Shown here one piece after another: positions 1 through 12,426 of a stretch of DNA of 39,676 bases. The stretch lies in assembly GCA_025201765.1 (NCBI GenBank), contig MU623559.1:1-39676 (forward strand), read 5' to 3'. A program made the position numbers and the translations under genes. Each line of letters opens with the position of its first letter. Positions within the stretch are counted from its first letter, which is position 1. The notes under the pieces are model-generated. The model worked only from the letters and a program-made list of their open reading frames with translations. It did no database searches and had not been told where the DNA came from. The stretch comes from Daldinia sp. FL1419 (lineage: Eukaryota; Ascomycota; Sordariomycetes; Xylariales; Hypoxylaceae).

Positions 1-2475
1 AATTAAAATGAATTTATAAATAATTATGGATAAGAATTGAAAATTAATAATAATAGTTTAATTTATATTAAAAGAATTTTATTAATATTTATAATTAAAA
101 AAATTAATCTATTAATTACAATTATTAATATTATAAAGAAATATAAAGGTGTTGATAATGAAATTATTAAAATTAAATATATGGAGTTATTATTAGTAAA
201 AAAGAATAATATTACAAATAATTTAAAGGCCATATTAATAATATTAATTATTAATTTTTTATACTTTTTATTATCAAGTTTTGGATTTAGAAGATTAATA
301 TTAATTATAATAAAAGATTTGATATAATTTGGTACAAAATGATTGAATCTATATCTAGATTTAAAAATCTATTTAAATAAGAATTAATTAGAAATATTTG
401 TAATAATGTATTAGATGAATATGTTAAAATAACCTTAGAAAAAGTTTAAAAAATATTATTTATTAAAATTGAAATAATTTTGAAAAAGTTTCTTCTAATT
501 GTAAATAATGTTATATTAGTTAAGATATTATTTAATTCATTTAAATTTATTATAACATAAGTAATGATAAATAATTTAATATTATATATTAGAGGATAAT
601 TTGATTTAATAATTAAAATTAAATTTTAAAATAATAAGAATTTAATTTTTATATTAATTAATATAAATGTTAAATTATTAATTATTTTTTAATTATATAT
701 AAAAAAATATAATCGTATAATTAAGAAGTTAAATATGATTTTAATACCTTTTAAAAGTAAAATAAATATTTTAATATTAAGAATGATTTATGAACTAATT
801 TAATTAAATAAATGTTATTTAAATTTGATAATTTATATTATTAAAATAAATATTGTATAAATAAATTAATTTTAAAAATATTTTTTTTTTACTATTTTAA
901 TTTAAATTAATTATAAAGGGTAATATATATATTAAAATTATAATATTTAATAATGTAATTATTAAAGTTTTATTATTAATTTATTGAAAATATAATTAAG
1001 TTAAAAATAAAATTGCAAAAGGGATTTTATTAATAAAAAATTAAATATTATTAATAATATAAAATTAATTAGTAATAATAATAGGTTTAAAAAGAATAAC
1101 TTTAATTATATTTTTATTAAATTTAAAAGAAATTAAGAAATTATTATAACCTTTATAAATAAATAATTTATTAATATAATGAATAGAGTTGTAAAAGATA
1201 TATATCAAAAAAACCAAGAAAATGGATTTTAATACGTTATACCTATTAGAGAAGAATATGATTGAAATTAATACTATATATAAATTAAGAAGAAAAAAAA
1301 TTTAATTAATGAATAATATATTATTAAATAATTTAATATCCCTAGAAATACTTAATTAAAAAAAGGCCATATTAAAAAAAGCCCTTAAAAATATTAAAAA
1401 ATTTAATTTATTATAATTAAGTAAATTATATAAAAATATAGCCCCATGATTTGGAAAAGGATTAAGAGGAATAAAATTAACCTCCAAATAATAAGAAAAT
1501 TTAAAAGATAAATTAAAAAACATAGAACTTACAAAATAAAAATACCTAACAATTATAAAATTATTCAAATAATTACAAAAATACTTTTATAAAATCCAAT
1601 TCCTTGTAAAAACTAATACCAAAATCTCAATTATTTAATTTAATAATAATTTTATAAATTTACCAAATATAACATTAATAAAATATATTATATATATCGA
1701 AATATTTAATTTTAAAATAAAATATATTACGAAAAAAATAACATAATTATGGATACTTTATTACAAAAATTAAATAAACCATTTAATTAAAATAATCAAA
1801 AATAAAGAAATAATTTAAATAATCTTATTAACTTTTAATTTAATATAATTTTAATATATCCCATATTAATAACATCACTTTTTAATAATTAAAAGAAAAT
1901 ATAACAAACTATTTTATAATTATTTAATTAATAGAATGTAAAATTACAAAAAATAATATAATACCTATTAACGCTTAAATTACCTTTAAAATTTTGAATA
2001 ATAATATAACTAAAAAATATAAAAGTTATTTAAAATTTAAAACTAAAATATTAAAATATATTATATTTAATAGAATATTATAAAAAAGATTAATAAAAGA
2101 TATTTTGGTTACTAAATTATTAATTATAAATTAATGAAATAAAAAATTATTAGAAAATTTTATATAAAATATAAATATAAAAAGAAAAATTTCATATGTT
2201 AACAAATTTCAACCTTATATCATTAAAAGAATCTTTATAAATACATTAACAAAACAATCAAATCATATAAAGAATACCAATAAATAAAAAAAAAAAAAAC
2301 TAATAAATCCTATAAATTACTTAATCCCTACAGAAATTTTAATATATTAAATCCTAAATATACAATATATACCAAATAACTTTAATTATAAAATAATTAT
2401 TAAAATTTAAAAACAATTATCCAACTATTTAAAAACTTTACCACTTTACTTAATTAACTCTAAAAATGTTATTAA
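1..2475. other. AT-rich, RIP-saturated DNA without recognisable gene
   Basis: No protein family could be recognised in any frame. The 96-residue open frame at 37-327 (+) is only Ile/Lys/Asn/Leu-rich AT translation, and I do not call it a gene. Up to about 1340 the plus strand is poor in C but keeps G; after that it is poor in G but keeps C. Because a Ty3/gypsy integrase follows on the plus strand, this stretch could be the eroded upstream part (gag, protease, reverse transcriptase) of the same element, but I could not find reverse transcriptase or protease motifs to prove it. Confidence 0.5.
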
Positions 2476-3201
2476 ATTATATAAAAAAAAATAATCTACT
2501 AACATAATCAACCCTTAATGATTAAAATAGATAAAAAACCAAAATTCAAAAGCGAAATTACCAAAACCTATCTAGAACTAAGTATACATCAAAAAGTTAA
2601 ACCAACATATTTTCCACAAACTCAAAGCCAAATAAAGGTCAAATACAAACCAATGAAATATAAATTAATAAAACTAATAAATAAAAAAGGAAAAAAATGA
2701 AACCAATACTTAAATATCATAATACAAATTGATAAAACCTTTATAAAACCTTTAAAACTTAAATATATAAAATTATTTACAATAAATGACTAATACTCCC
2801 AATTAAAACTATTATACCATCATAAAAATTACTAAATTGAAAAAATATTAAAAACCCAAAAGAATCTTTAAATATATATATATATATAATTAAACACTAA
2901 TCAATTAATATAAAACTTTTTTTTAAATTATTCAAAACAAATAACAAATTATAACAAAGAAATTAATAAATAAAACTTTATAAAAATTAAAAAATAACTT
3001 TTAAATATTAACAATTTAATTTTAATCTATAATAAAAGTAAATACATTAATATATTAGAAAATCAATAATTACAATATAATGAATATAAACCCTATTTAA
3101 TTAATTAAATTTTAAACCAAAACAAATATGTGGTAAAAGAATTAAATAGAAATGAAATAAAAGGAAGTCCATTAAGAAACAAATTAAAACAATTTATATA
3201 A
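2476..3201 (+). pseudogene. Ty3/gypsy-type retrotransposon integrase remnant
   Basis: An integrase inserts retrotransposon cDNA into chromosomes using a DDE active site. One plus-strand frame (codons in phase with 2518) keeps the family pattern for about 700 bases despite stops. An Asp-led segment (codon 2530-2532) is followed by KFKSEITKTYLEL and PTYFPQTQSQI, the region that in gypsy integrases precedes the last catalytic Glu. That Glu is Lys here and the neighbouring Gly is Ser, both explained by G to A changes. The TGA at 2698-2700 sits where a Trp is usual. Further on, EYKPYLI and KYVVKELN (about 3089-3150) match the C-terminal end of gypsy integrases, and the frame stops at TAA 3199-3201. 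No LTR was identified. The family call is confident; the exact limits are not. Confidence 0.7.
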
Positions 3202-3378
3202 AATAAATATAAATATTAAAAAACTATTAATAACAAAAATAATAAATAAATAACTAAATTAGAAATTAACCTATCCAATTAAATAAATATTAATCAAAAA
3301 TCATTAATAATTAAACTATAAAAGAAAAACTACAAAACTATAAAATAACTAAACAATAAGATTGTAATTAAAATATTA

Positions 3379-3913
3379 TTATTATTATTATTTATTATTA
3401 CCCCGATTTACCTAGAATATATTACAGGTATCCGGTCCATCTTTTAGTATTTGTTCCAGGTAGGAACCATATTCCGAAAAAAACTTACTTATTATTTATT
3501 TAATTAAATGATATTATTATAATTCTGGTTTTATTTTATATTTTTATTAAAATTTACCTTTTAATAGAAATAATTAAATTTTAATATAGAAAAACATTTT
3601 ATATATTATAATATTCAAATTTTATAAAATAATATAATGGCAGCCTAAATATAAAATAATAATAATGTTTAAAATAGCTTTATTTTTTTTTATTAAATAA
3701 TAAAAAAATTATTATATTACAAAAAAATTATTCTGGGAAAGGATTGGGATATATGGAATTTGTGCAAGATATAAATATATATAAATGATTTCATATTTCT
3801 GTAAAAAGCCATTAACCATTCTTATTTTTACAATCCTCTTTTCAATACCACAATATTATATTGTTCTCCAAAATGGCTTAAAATGGTGCTGCCGACCCGT
3901 GGCCCTTCCCGGT
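3379..3913 (-). mobile_element. 5'-truncated LINE copy (3' region only), with target-site duplication
   Basis: This is the reverse complement of the terminal ~520 bases of the LINE (about 23393-23912), with its TTATT-type tail at the left end. A perfect 14-base target duplication (taattaaaatatta) flanks it at 3365-3378 and 3914-3927, the hallmark of target-primed reverse transcription. The copy carries the antisense TATA element and the first codons of the antisense open frame described at 22422-23434. It landed next to or within the gypsy remnant and is moderately RIP-mutated. Confidence 0.9.
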
Positions 3914-3970
3914 TAATTAAAATATTAACAAAAAAGAAAAAAGATACAAGGATTATACAAAAACTAATTA

Positions 3971-4509
3971 TTTATTTATTTATTTATTACTACCCCAATT
4001 TACCTAGAATATATTATAGGTATCTGATCCATCTTTTAGTATTTGTTCTGGGTAGGAACCGTGTTCCGGAGAAAACCTACCCACTGCCTATCTAAATAAA
4101 CTATATTGTTATAATTTTGATTTCACCTTATATTCTTATTAAAATTTACTTTTTAATAGAAATAATTAAACTTTAATATAAAAAAATATTTTGTATATTA
4201 TAATGCCTAAATTATATAAAATGGTGTAGTAACAGCCCAAATATAAGACAATAATGAGGTTTAAAATAGCTTCATTATTTTCTTCAATAATTAATAAAAA
4301 TATTACTATATTATAAAGAAGTTATTCTGGGAGAAGGTTAGGGTATATACAGTCTATGCAAGGTATAAATATATGTGAATGATTTCATATTTTTATAAAA
4401 AACCATTACACATTCTTATTTTTATAACTTTCTTTTCAATACTACAATATTATATTTGCTCTCCAAAATGGCTCAAAACGGTGCTGCCGACCTGTGGCCC
4501 TTCCCAGCT
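3971..4509 (-). mobile_element. Second 5'-truncated LINE copy with target-site duplication
   Basis: It has the same family, orientation and extent as the copy just upstream, but is a separate insertion: its own perfect 15-base duplication (tacaaaaactaatta) lies at 3956-3970 and 4510-4524. It includes the tail, the antisense TATA element and the start of the antisense frame (atggctcaaaacggtgctgc). Its truncation point is within a few bases of its neighbour's. Confidence 0.9.
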
Positions 4510-4524
4510 TACAAAAACTAATTA

Positions 4525-4701
4525 AAAAATTAAAAAAAAATTAAAATTTTTATTTTACTTATATTCTTTAAATTTAATGTTCTTTAAATTTATTTAAAAT
4601 TTTAATTAATTAATCAATTTAATTATAATTCTTTTACAATTTTTCCAATTTATTTTATCAAAATTAATTCATGATTTTAACTTTATCAACTTTAAAAAAC
4701 T
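4525..4701. other. AT-rich spacer, nothing recognised
   Basis: Saturated AT sequence between a LINE copy and a TTGAA-family element. No similarity to the other repeats of this window was seen. Confidence 0.5.
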
Positions 4702-5100
4702 CTAAACCAATATAATATAATTAAATAATAAAAATTATTTTGAAAAACCCATTAATTTATAAAATACCCCCCCCTATAAAATTTATATACACTTATTTAA
4801 ATACATATAAGTCCTTAAAGATTACCTTCCTACCTAATCAATTCAAATCATATATAATTTATTTAAAATCATTTTCATATAATTTTATATAAATAATATA
4901 CATTCTTTTAAATTTATAACCTCATTATATACACTATTATTATACAATATTCTCATATAACAATTTATCTATCTAATTATTTCAATATTTTTATTAAAAT
5001 ATAATCACTTTATATCCTTAAGTTTGTATAACCTCTGATTATTATGGATTAATTGAAGTGTAGGGTATATCCTACAGTAGCTATTAGAGCTCCTGTTTAA
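4702..5100 (-). mobile_element. TTGAA-family short inverted-repeat element, mutated
   Basis: This aligns along its whole length with the reverse complement of the elements at 29433-29827 and 6489-6926, including the subterminal block near 5020-5095. It ends in tttaa followed by TA, matching the family end TTGAA/TTCAA plus TA. It encodes no protein. LINE 3' sequence follows directly, so it probably sits inside a LINE copy. Confidence 0.75.
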
Positions 5101-5395
5101 TAATATAATATTAAAATATTAAATTAAATTTAAAATGTTATAATAACTTTTAATAAAAGGATTAAAATATTAAAGGAGATTTAATAATGGGATAAAATTG
5201 GAAAGGTAATAGAATATTTATGGATATGTAAGTTTTCTTTTGTTTAATATAGTATATATATGAGAATAAAATGGGTTTTTGAAGGTGATATTAAATTATA
5301 AATGTAATAAATATTATAATATTATATTATAATATTATAAAATATAAGTAAGGTATATAAAAAGGATTAAAATTAATTAACAAAGGTTATAAGTT
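5101..5395 (+). mobile_element. LINE 3'-region fragment, RIP-mutated
   Basis: Aligns with LINE positions about 23118-23405, with C to T and G to A differences throughout. At about 5396 it jumps to LINE position ~22003, so a second LINE fragment abuts it. Confidence 0.75.
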
Positions 5396-5398
5396 ATA

Positions 5399-6107
5399 TG
5401 CATTAAGAAAATAGGATTAAAAGCCTTCTTATTTAATAAAAGGGTTTTGAAAATAAATATTTTTAAATGTAAATATGATAAAAGGGAAATAATATAGTAT
5501 ATAATTCTTAAATATCCTAAATATATTCCAGTATGGGCCCATCTCAAACGGAATTTAACCTTGAAAACTTTCCTAATCAGTGTAAATTATAAAAGAATGT
5601 TTTCTGACCTTAATGAAATACTATTGGTGATCTATTGGTTCCTTAAATAAATTCAATTACTTATATATAAAATAATATTATAACTTATTTAATATAAATA
5701 TTTCCAAAAATTTTGTATTAAATTAAAAGGATTTATAATTAAATAGAAAAATATAAATAATGATATATTAATAAGATTTTTTAAAAAAATTATATTTACC
5801 TAAACGTAGCCACGCTCTTCGTGCGGTTCCCCGTCTTCGGCGAGCAAGTCGTCTTCATAACGTACAGCCGCACCGGGATTATAATCCCAGCGTAATACGA
5901 TATTGAAGTATCACATTAGGTCCAAGATACTATAATAATCTCTAATGAAAGGATTAAAACACTTAAAGAAGGTTAATAATAAAATAAAATTAAAGAAATA
6001 ATGGAACACCTATAGATATACAAGTTTTCTTTTATTTAATATAATATATATATAAAAATAAAATGGATTTTTTAAAGTAATATTAAATTGTAAATGTAAT
6101 AAATATA
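5399..6107 (+). mobile_element. LINE fragment: ORF2 3' end plus 3' region with internal deletion
   Basis: Positions 5399-5795 align with LINE 22003-22408 (the C-terminal zinc motif region of ORF2 and the start of the 3' region). From 5796 it continues at LINE ~23027, so about 620 bases are missing. Positions 5796-5935 are barely mutated and in places preserve C or G where the otherwise better LINE at 17366-23912 has T or A. The link from ORF2 into the 3' region confirms that the 3' region belongs to the LINE. Confidence 0.75.
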
Positions 6108-7577
6108 ATAATATTATTTAATAAAAATAATTATTAAATATTATTAATAATTTTTTAATAAATTTTTTAAAGGTTTAAAAATTTGAAAAGAATTGTAATA
6201 AAGTTTTAATAATTAATTTTTGGAATTATATTAAAAAGGTATAATTATATTTTTTATATAGTTTTTTATTTTTGATAAGTAAATTATTTTTATAATATGT
6301 AATTGTATTAAGATTATAATTTTAATATAATATAATATTAAAATATTATATTAGGTTTAAAATGTTATAATAATTTTTAATAAAAAATTTAAAAGATTTA
6401 AAGAAGGTTAATGATAAAATAAAATTAGAAAACTAATAGAATATTTATAGGTATATAAAATTTTTTTATTTAATATTATATATATATATTGAATAGGAGC
6501 TCTGATAGCTCCTGCAGGATATGCCCTATACTTCAACTAACCCATAGTAATCAGAGGCTGTATGAGCTTGAGGATGCAAGGTGACTATATCCTGACGGAG
6601 GTATTGAGATGATTAGATAAATGAACTGCTATATGTGACTGCTCTGCAATGGTAACGCATACAATGAGGTATAGGCCCAAAAGAGTGTATATTATCTGTA
6701 TAAAGCTATATAAAAACAATCTCTGAAGAATTATCTATGACTTGTACTGATTAGGCAGGAAAATAACTATTGAGGCCTATATATATCCAAACGAGTGTAT
6801 GTAAACCTTATAGGGGTCTATCAGGGGGTCTTCCGGAATAGCTCTTATTATGTACTCCTGCTGTGTACTCCTATTACGTATCCCTATTATGTATTCCAAC
6901 CACGTACTCACACTGCACCGGTTCAATATATATAAATAAAATAAGTTTTTTAAGGTAATATTAAATTATGAATATAATAAATATAATAATATTATATTGT
7001 AATATTATAAAATGTAAGTAAGGTATATAAAGAAGATTAAGATTAGTTGGGAAGGGTTATAAATTAGTAATATTATTTTAAATTATTTTAAAAAATAAAT
7101 ATAATATTATAATATTAAAAAGAAATTATAAAAATAAAAATGGACAATGGTTTTTTATAAAAATATAAAATTATTTATATATATTTATATTTTATATAAA
7201 TTATATATACCTTAATCTTCCCCCAGAACAACATTTTTATAATACAATAACATTTTTATTATTTATTAAAAAAATAATAAAACCATTTTAAATCTCATTA
7301 TTACCCCATACTTAAGCCACTATTACACTATTTAACAAAGTTTAGGCATTATAATATATAAAATATTTTTCCATATTAAAATCTAATTATTTCTATTAAA
7401 AAGTAAATTTCAATAAAAATATAAAATAAAATCAAAATTATAATAATTTAATTTAATTAAATAAATAATAGGTAAGTTTTTTCTGAAATACAGTTTTTAC
7501 CCAGAATGAATATCAAAAGATAGACCGGATACCTATAATATATTCTAGGTAAATTGGGGTAGTAATAAATAATAATA
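6108..7577 (+). mobile_element. LINE 3'-region copy split by a TTGAA element
   Basis: Positions 6108-6488 align with LINE ~22908-23264 and 6929-7577 with ~23264-23912, ending in the TAATAAATAATAA-type tail. The gap is exactly the TTGAA element at 6489-6926. The LINE part is saturated with transitions while the insert is nearly clean, so the insert is younger or escaped mutation. Confidence 0.8.
6489..6926 (+). mobile_element. TTGAA-family miniature inverted-repeat element, best-preserved copy
   Basis: A 438-bp element flanked by TA on both sides (6487-6488, 6927-6928). Its ends are inverted: ttgaataggagc at the left, gcaccggttcaa at the right. Just inside the left end lies a perfect small inverted repeat (aggagct/agctcct, 6495-6501 and 6507-6513). 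There is no open frame of use, so it is non-autonomous. TA duplication with short terminal repeats suits mobilisation by a Tc1/mariner-superfamily transposase; the Fot1-like remnant in this window is a candidate class of partner, but that link is inference. GC content is far above the flanks. Confidence 0.8.
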
Positions 7578-7940
7578 TATATAATTTAACCTTTTTTGGA
7601 ATAGTTTTTTTATAATATAATAATATTTCTATTATTTATTAAGAAAATAATAAAGTTATTTTGGATGTTATTATTATATTATTTCATAAAATTTAGATAT
7701 TATAATATATTAAATGTTTTTTATATTAAAATTTAATTATTTTTATTAAAAAATAAATTTTAATAAGAATATAAAATAAAATTATAATTATAATAATATA
7801 GTTTAATTGGCTAAATAATGGGTAGGTTTTCTTTAAAATATGGTTCTTATTTAGAACAAATATCAAAGGATGGACCGGATATCTGTAACATATTTTAAAT
7901 AATTGAAGTAATAATAAATAATAATAAATAATAAATTATA
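7578..7940 (+). mobile_element. LINE 3'-end fragment
   Basis: Aligns with LINE ~23553-23912 and ends in an AATAATAAATAAT tail. Strongly RIP-mutated. It directly follows the tail of the previous copy. Confidence 0.75.
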
Positions 7941-7944
7941 AAAA

Positions 7945-8435
7945 AATATTATTTAATCTTGATAAACTTTTATTAATAACCTATTAATTTCTCAAATAAA
8001 TTTATTTATTTATATATAAAATATTATTATAATTTCTTTTATATAAATATTTCCAAAAACTTTATTTTAAATAAGAAGAATTTATAATTAAATAAAGAAA
8101 TATAAATAATAATATATTAATAAAATCTTTTAAGAAGATTATATTTATTTAAGATTATTTTATATTTATTTTAAATTATATTTATTAAAATTATCCTTTT
8201 TTATATTTGCCTCTTTATTTTCGTCCTTATTTCTTTTAATTATACATATCAGGGAATCTTAAATAAAAGTAAATATATTTTTTAAAAAAAGATTATATTT
8301 ATTAGGACTTAAACTTAAATATATTAAGGAATTATTAGAGATTTATAATAAATCATTATTAAAAAGTAATAAAATATTTGATATTAATTAAACCTTTTAA
8401 ATAAAAGATTATTATAATAATAATATATAAAAATG
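7945..8435 (+). mobile_element. LINE fragment spanning ORF2 end into 3' region
   Basis: Aligns continuously with LINE ~22213-22700, crossing the ORF2 stop into the 3' region. It gives independent evidence that both belong to one element. The stretch about 8190-8250 corresponds to the acidic C-terminus of the antisense frame, here heavily mutated. Confidence 0.7.
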
Positions 8436-10170
8436 ATAAAAATTACAAAAAATAACGTAATATATTCAATAAAAGAACAAAACCATAAAATATAACAAAA
8501 AAATAAATAAAAGGTAATCATTCTATAGAACTTAACCTGATTAAATAAGAATCAACTCTTGAAAATTTATATTAAACAAAAACTCTAATTATTGAGCAAA
8601 AGCTCTAATAACTTGTACAAGATATACCCTAAAATTTAACTACTTTATAATAAATTATATTCTAAAAAAGATATTAAAATACTTAAATAAAAGATTAATA
8701 AAAATAATTTTTTATAATGGTGATTAACATTTAAAAAAATAAAATAAATAATATATTTAGTAAATTTATAAATTTATAAATTATTATAAAAATTATAAAA
8801 AAAGTAACAATTCTATAAAACTTAATCTAATAAAATAAAGATTAAGCTTTAAAAACCTATATATTAAATAAAAGTTTTAATAGCTCTTATAAGATATACC
8901 TTACATTTTAATTACCCCATAACTATCTCCTAAAAGAATATAAATAAGTATTAACATAATTAAATATAATGTTGATTAATATAGGTAATTGTTGGTGTTT
9001 AAGAAGTAGAATAAGTAATATATTCAATAAAAAAATTTATAAATGATAATAAAAAATTAAATGAAAGATAATGCTTAAAAAATTTAATCTAATTAAATAG
9101 AAATTAATTCTTGAAGGTTTATTTACATACCAAAAAGCCTGTAAAAACTTTAGAAAGGTTTGTTTTATGGAAGTTAATAAAGTTTTTCAACATAATTTCA
9201 ATTATGTAATTATCCTATCTTAATTAATTATAATAAAAGATTTAATTTAATTAAATAAAAATTGATTTTTAAAGGTTTATATTAAATAAAAACTTTAATA
9301 CTTAAATGTATAATAATTATATCTTAAAAAAGATAATTAAATAATTAAATAAAAAATTACTAAAAGTAATTGTTTACAACGGTAGTTAATATTTAAAAAA
9401 TAAAAAGAATAACATTTAATAAAAAATAAAATCCTAAATTATTATAAGAAGTTATAAGAAAAATTAAATAAATTAATGTTTAAAAATTTGATCTGATTAG
9501 GTAAGAATTAGTTTTTAAGGGTTTATATATTAAATAAGAGCTCTAATTCAAAATTAATATTATTAAACAAAAACTGTAATAAATAGGAACTTTAATAGTT
9601 AGGTAGATGTAAAATAATTATATTTTAAAAGTTAATATTAAAATAATTAAATAAAAATTAATAATAATAATAATTGTTGGTAATAGTAATTGGTATTAAA
9701 GAAATAGAATAAATAATATTTATATTTAATAAAAAAAAGAAATTATAAATTATTATAAAAAGTTATATAAAAGGTAACGTTTAAACGTTTATATATTAAA
9801 TATAAACTTTAATAACTCTTATAGGATATATTTCATATTCTAATTACCCTATAATAGGCCAGAGGTTATATAAGAGAGAAGATATAAGATGATTATATCC
9901 TAAAGAGTAGAATAAAATAATTAAATGGAATAAATTATGATATATAATTGTTTATAAATGGTAATAATTTATAGGAGGTTATATTTAAAAGAGGATTGAA
10001 ATTATATATTATTATATAAAATTTTATAAAGAAATTAATCCTACAAAACCTAAAGAGCCTATGTTGATCAGACAAGAAAAACAACTTTTAAAAACCTATT
10101 TATATCCAAAAGAACTATGGAGACCTAGGAGGTTTGGCTCTAAGGAAGCTAATAGGGTCTTTGTAAGGTA
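8436..10170 (+). repeat. Array of degenerate TTGAA-family units
   Basis: Six or so diverged units repeat two recognisable blocks. One resembles the left end of the TTGAA element (taggatatacc...ttaattacccc). The other runs ctgattaggtaagaatta...ttaaaaacctat and recurs near 8539, 8827, 9095, 9250, 9490 and 10065. Spacing is irregular, about 150-575 bases. Mutated almost throughout. It could be serial insertions of the element or internal amplification of one; I cannot tell which. Confidence 0.6.
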
Positions 10171-10386
10171 ATATTTATTATATAAATATATTATTTTAAT
10201 TTATTATAGGTGAAATAAATTAAAATAATAAATATAATAATAAATATATTATTTTGGTTTGATTAAATTTTTCTAAGTTTAGAAAATATATTTATTATTA
10301 AATATTTAATTAATAATTATAAAATAATAATGATTGATTTTGAAAGTAAAGTTGATCATGAAGTAACCAGCCCAAAAAGACTAGTA
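10171..10386. other. AT-rich spacer with a strong hairpin
   Basis: No repeat-family match. It holds a perfect 17-bp inverted repeat (10189-10205 and 10214-10230) with an 8-base loop. Confidence 0.6.
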
Positions 10387-11096
10387 TATATATAAATAAA
10401 ATAGGTTTTTTAAAATAGAATAAAATTATAAATATAATAAATATAAAATGTAAGTAAAGTATATAAAAAGGATTCAAATTAATTGGAAAAGGTTATAAAT
10501 TAATAATACCATTTTAAATCATTTTCAAAAATAAATATAATATTATAATATTAAAAAAGAATTATAAAAATAAAAATAGATAATGATTTTTTATAGAGAT
10601 GTAAAATTACTTATATATATTTATACTTTATATAAATTATATATATTTTGATCTTTATTTAAAACAATTTCTTTATAATATATTAACATTTTTTATATTT
10701 ATTAAAATAAATAATAAAATTATTTTAAATTTTGTTATTATTTTATATCTAAATTATTATTATATTATTTTATAGAGTTTGAGTATTATAATATAATAAG
10801 GGTTTCTTCAAATTAAAATTTAGTTATCTTTATTAAAAAATAAGTTCTAATAAGAATATAAGTTAAAATTAAAGTTATAATAATGTAATTTAATTAAATA
10901 AATAGTTGATTATTTCTATTAGAAGGTAAGTTCCAATAAGAACATAAGGTGAAATTAAAATTATAATAATATAGCTTAATCAGATAGGCGGTAGGTACAT
11001 TTTCTCCAGAACACGGTTCTTACCTGGAATAAATACTAAAAGATGGATTGGATACCTATAATATATTCTAGGTAGATCGGAGTAGTAATAAATAAA
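10387..11096 (+). mobile_element. LINE 3'-region copy with a small internal duplication
   Basis: Aligns with LINE ~23264-23912 plus tail (taataaataaataaataaa). A ~90-base block is present twice in tandem (about 10815-10895 and 10910-10985, both corresponding to LINE ~23727-23815), which explains the extra length. The second half is less mutated than the first. Confidence 0.75.
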
Positions 11097-11194
11097 TAAA
11101 TAAATATTTTTATTTTTGTAATAAATTTAAACTTTTATTGGATTATTAGTTTAAGGATTTTAAAAATATATTAGGATATTTCTTCTTCCTTAGC

Positions 11195-12415
11195 CTTTAA
11201 GGGGTAATATACATGCGCCTCCTTCCAGAACTAATTCCTTTATAAATTTAATATTATAGTTAATAAATACCAACAAAATGGATACAGAAAACAATAACAT
11301 TTGAAAATAATTATACTATTAATAACATTCAAATAAATAATCCTCCCAGGACTGCTGGAACGTATAAGAATTATGGATTTAATAAACAAGAAATCAAACA
11401 TAATAAAAATAATTATTAAATACAATTAAAGAACCACTAATAAATTTCTTAAAAGTTTAAAAACTTTTAAAAATTTAAAACATAATCTTAGCAATTAATT
11501 CCTGGAACTACATCAGAAAGGTGTAACCATATTCCTTATAATATTTACCATCCTTAATAAATAAATCATTTTCATAACATATAATTATTTCAAAATTATA
11601 ATCCCAATATAATATAATATTAAAATATTAAAATAATTTTTAACAAAAGGACCAAAACATTAATAGAAATTTAATAATAAAATAAAATCAAAAAGGTAGT
11701 AAAATATCTACAAACACGCAAATTTTCTTTTATTTAATATAATCTATATATAAAAGCAAAATAGGTTTTTTAAGGCAATACCAGACCATGAACACAACAG
11801 GCATAATACTATTAGACTACAATATTACAAAATACAAATAAAATATACAAAAAGAATTAAGATTAATCAAAAAAGGTTACAAATTAATAACATCATTTTA
11901 AAGCATTTTAAAAAATAAATATAATATTATAATATTAAAAAATAAATATGAAAATAAAAATAATTATAAAAATAAAAATAAATAATAACTGTTCATAAAA
12001 ATAAAAAATTATTTATATATATTTATATTTTATATAAATTACACACATTCCAACCATTTCTTGGAATAATCTCTTTATAATATAACACTATTTTTATTAT
12101 TTATTAAAAAAAATAATAAAACCATTTTAAACCTTATTATTACCACATATATAAATTATTATTATATTATTTCATAAAGTTTAAATATTATAATATATTA
12201 AAGATTTTTTTAATATTAAAATTTAATCATTTTTACTAAAAGGTAAATTTTAATAAATATATAATATAAAATAAAATTAAAATTTTAATAATGTAATTTA
12301 ATTAATTAAATAATAAGTAGGTTTTTTCTAAAATATAGTTCCTACCTGAAATAAATACCAAAAGATGGACCGGATATTTGTAACATGATTTAGGTAAATT
12401 GTAATAATAATAAAT
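11195..12415 (+). mobile_element. Long LINE 3'-region copy
   Basis: Aligns with LINE ~22704-23912 and ends in an AATAATAATAAAT tail. The 61-residue open frame on its minus strand is incidental. Its last ~300 bases form one arm of the palindrome with 12427-12730. Confidence 0.75.
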
Positions 12416-12426
12416 AATAAAATAGT

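Noticed and set aside
37..327. 96-residue plus-strand open frame
   Set aside because: Ile/Leu/Lys/Asn-rich translation expected of about 85% A/T DNA; no motif, no homologous copy in the window.
3379..4509. Pair of direct repeats as LTRs of one element
   Set aside because: Each has its own target duplication and a simple-repeat tail at one end, so they are two separate LINE insertions and not LTRs.
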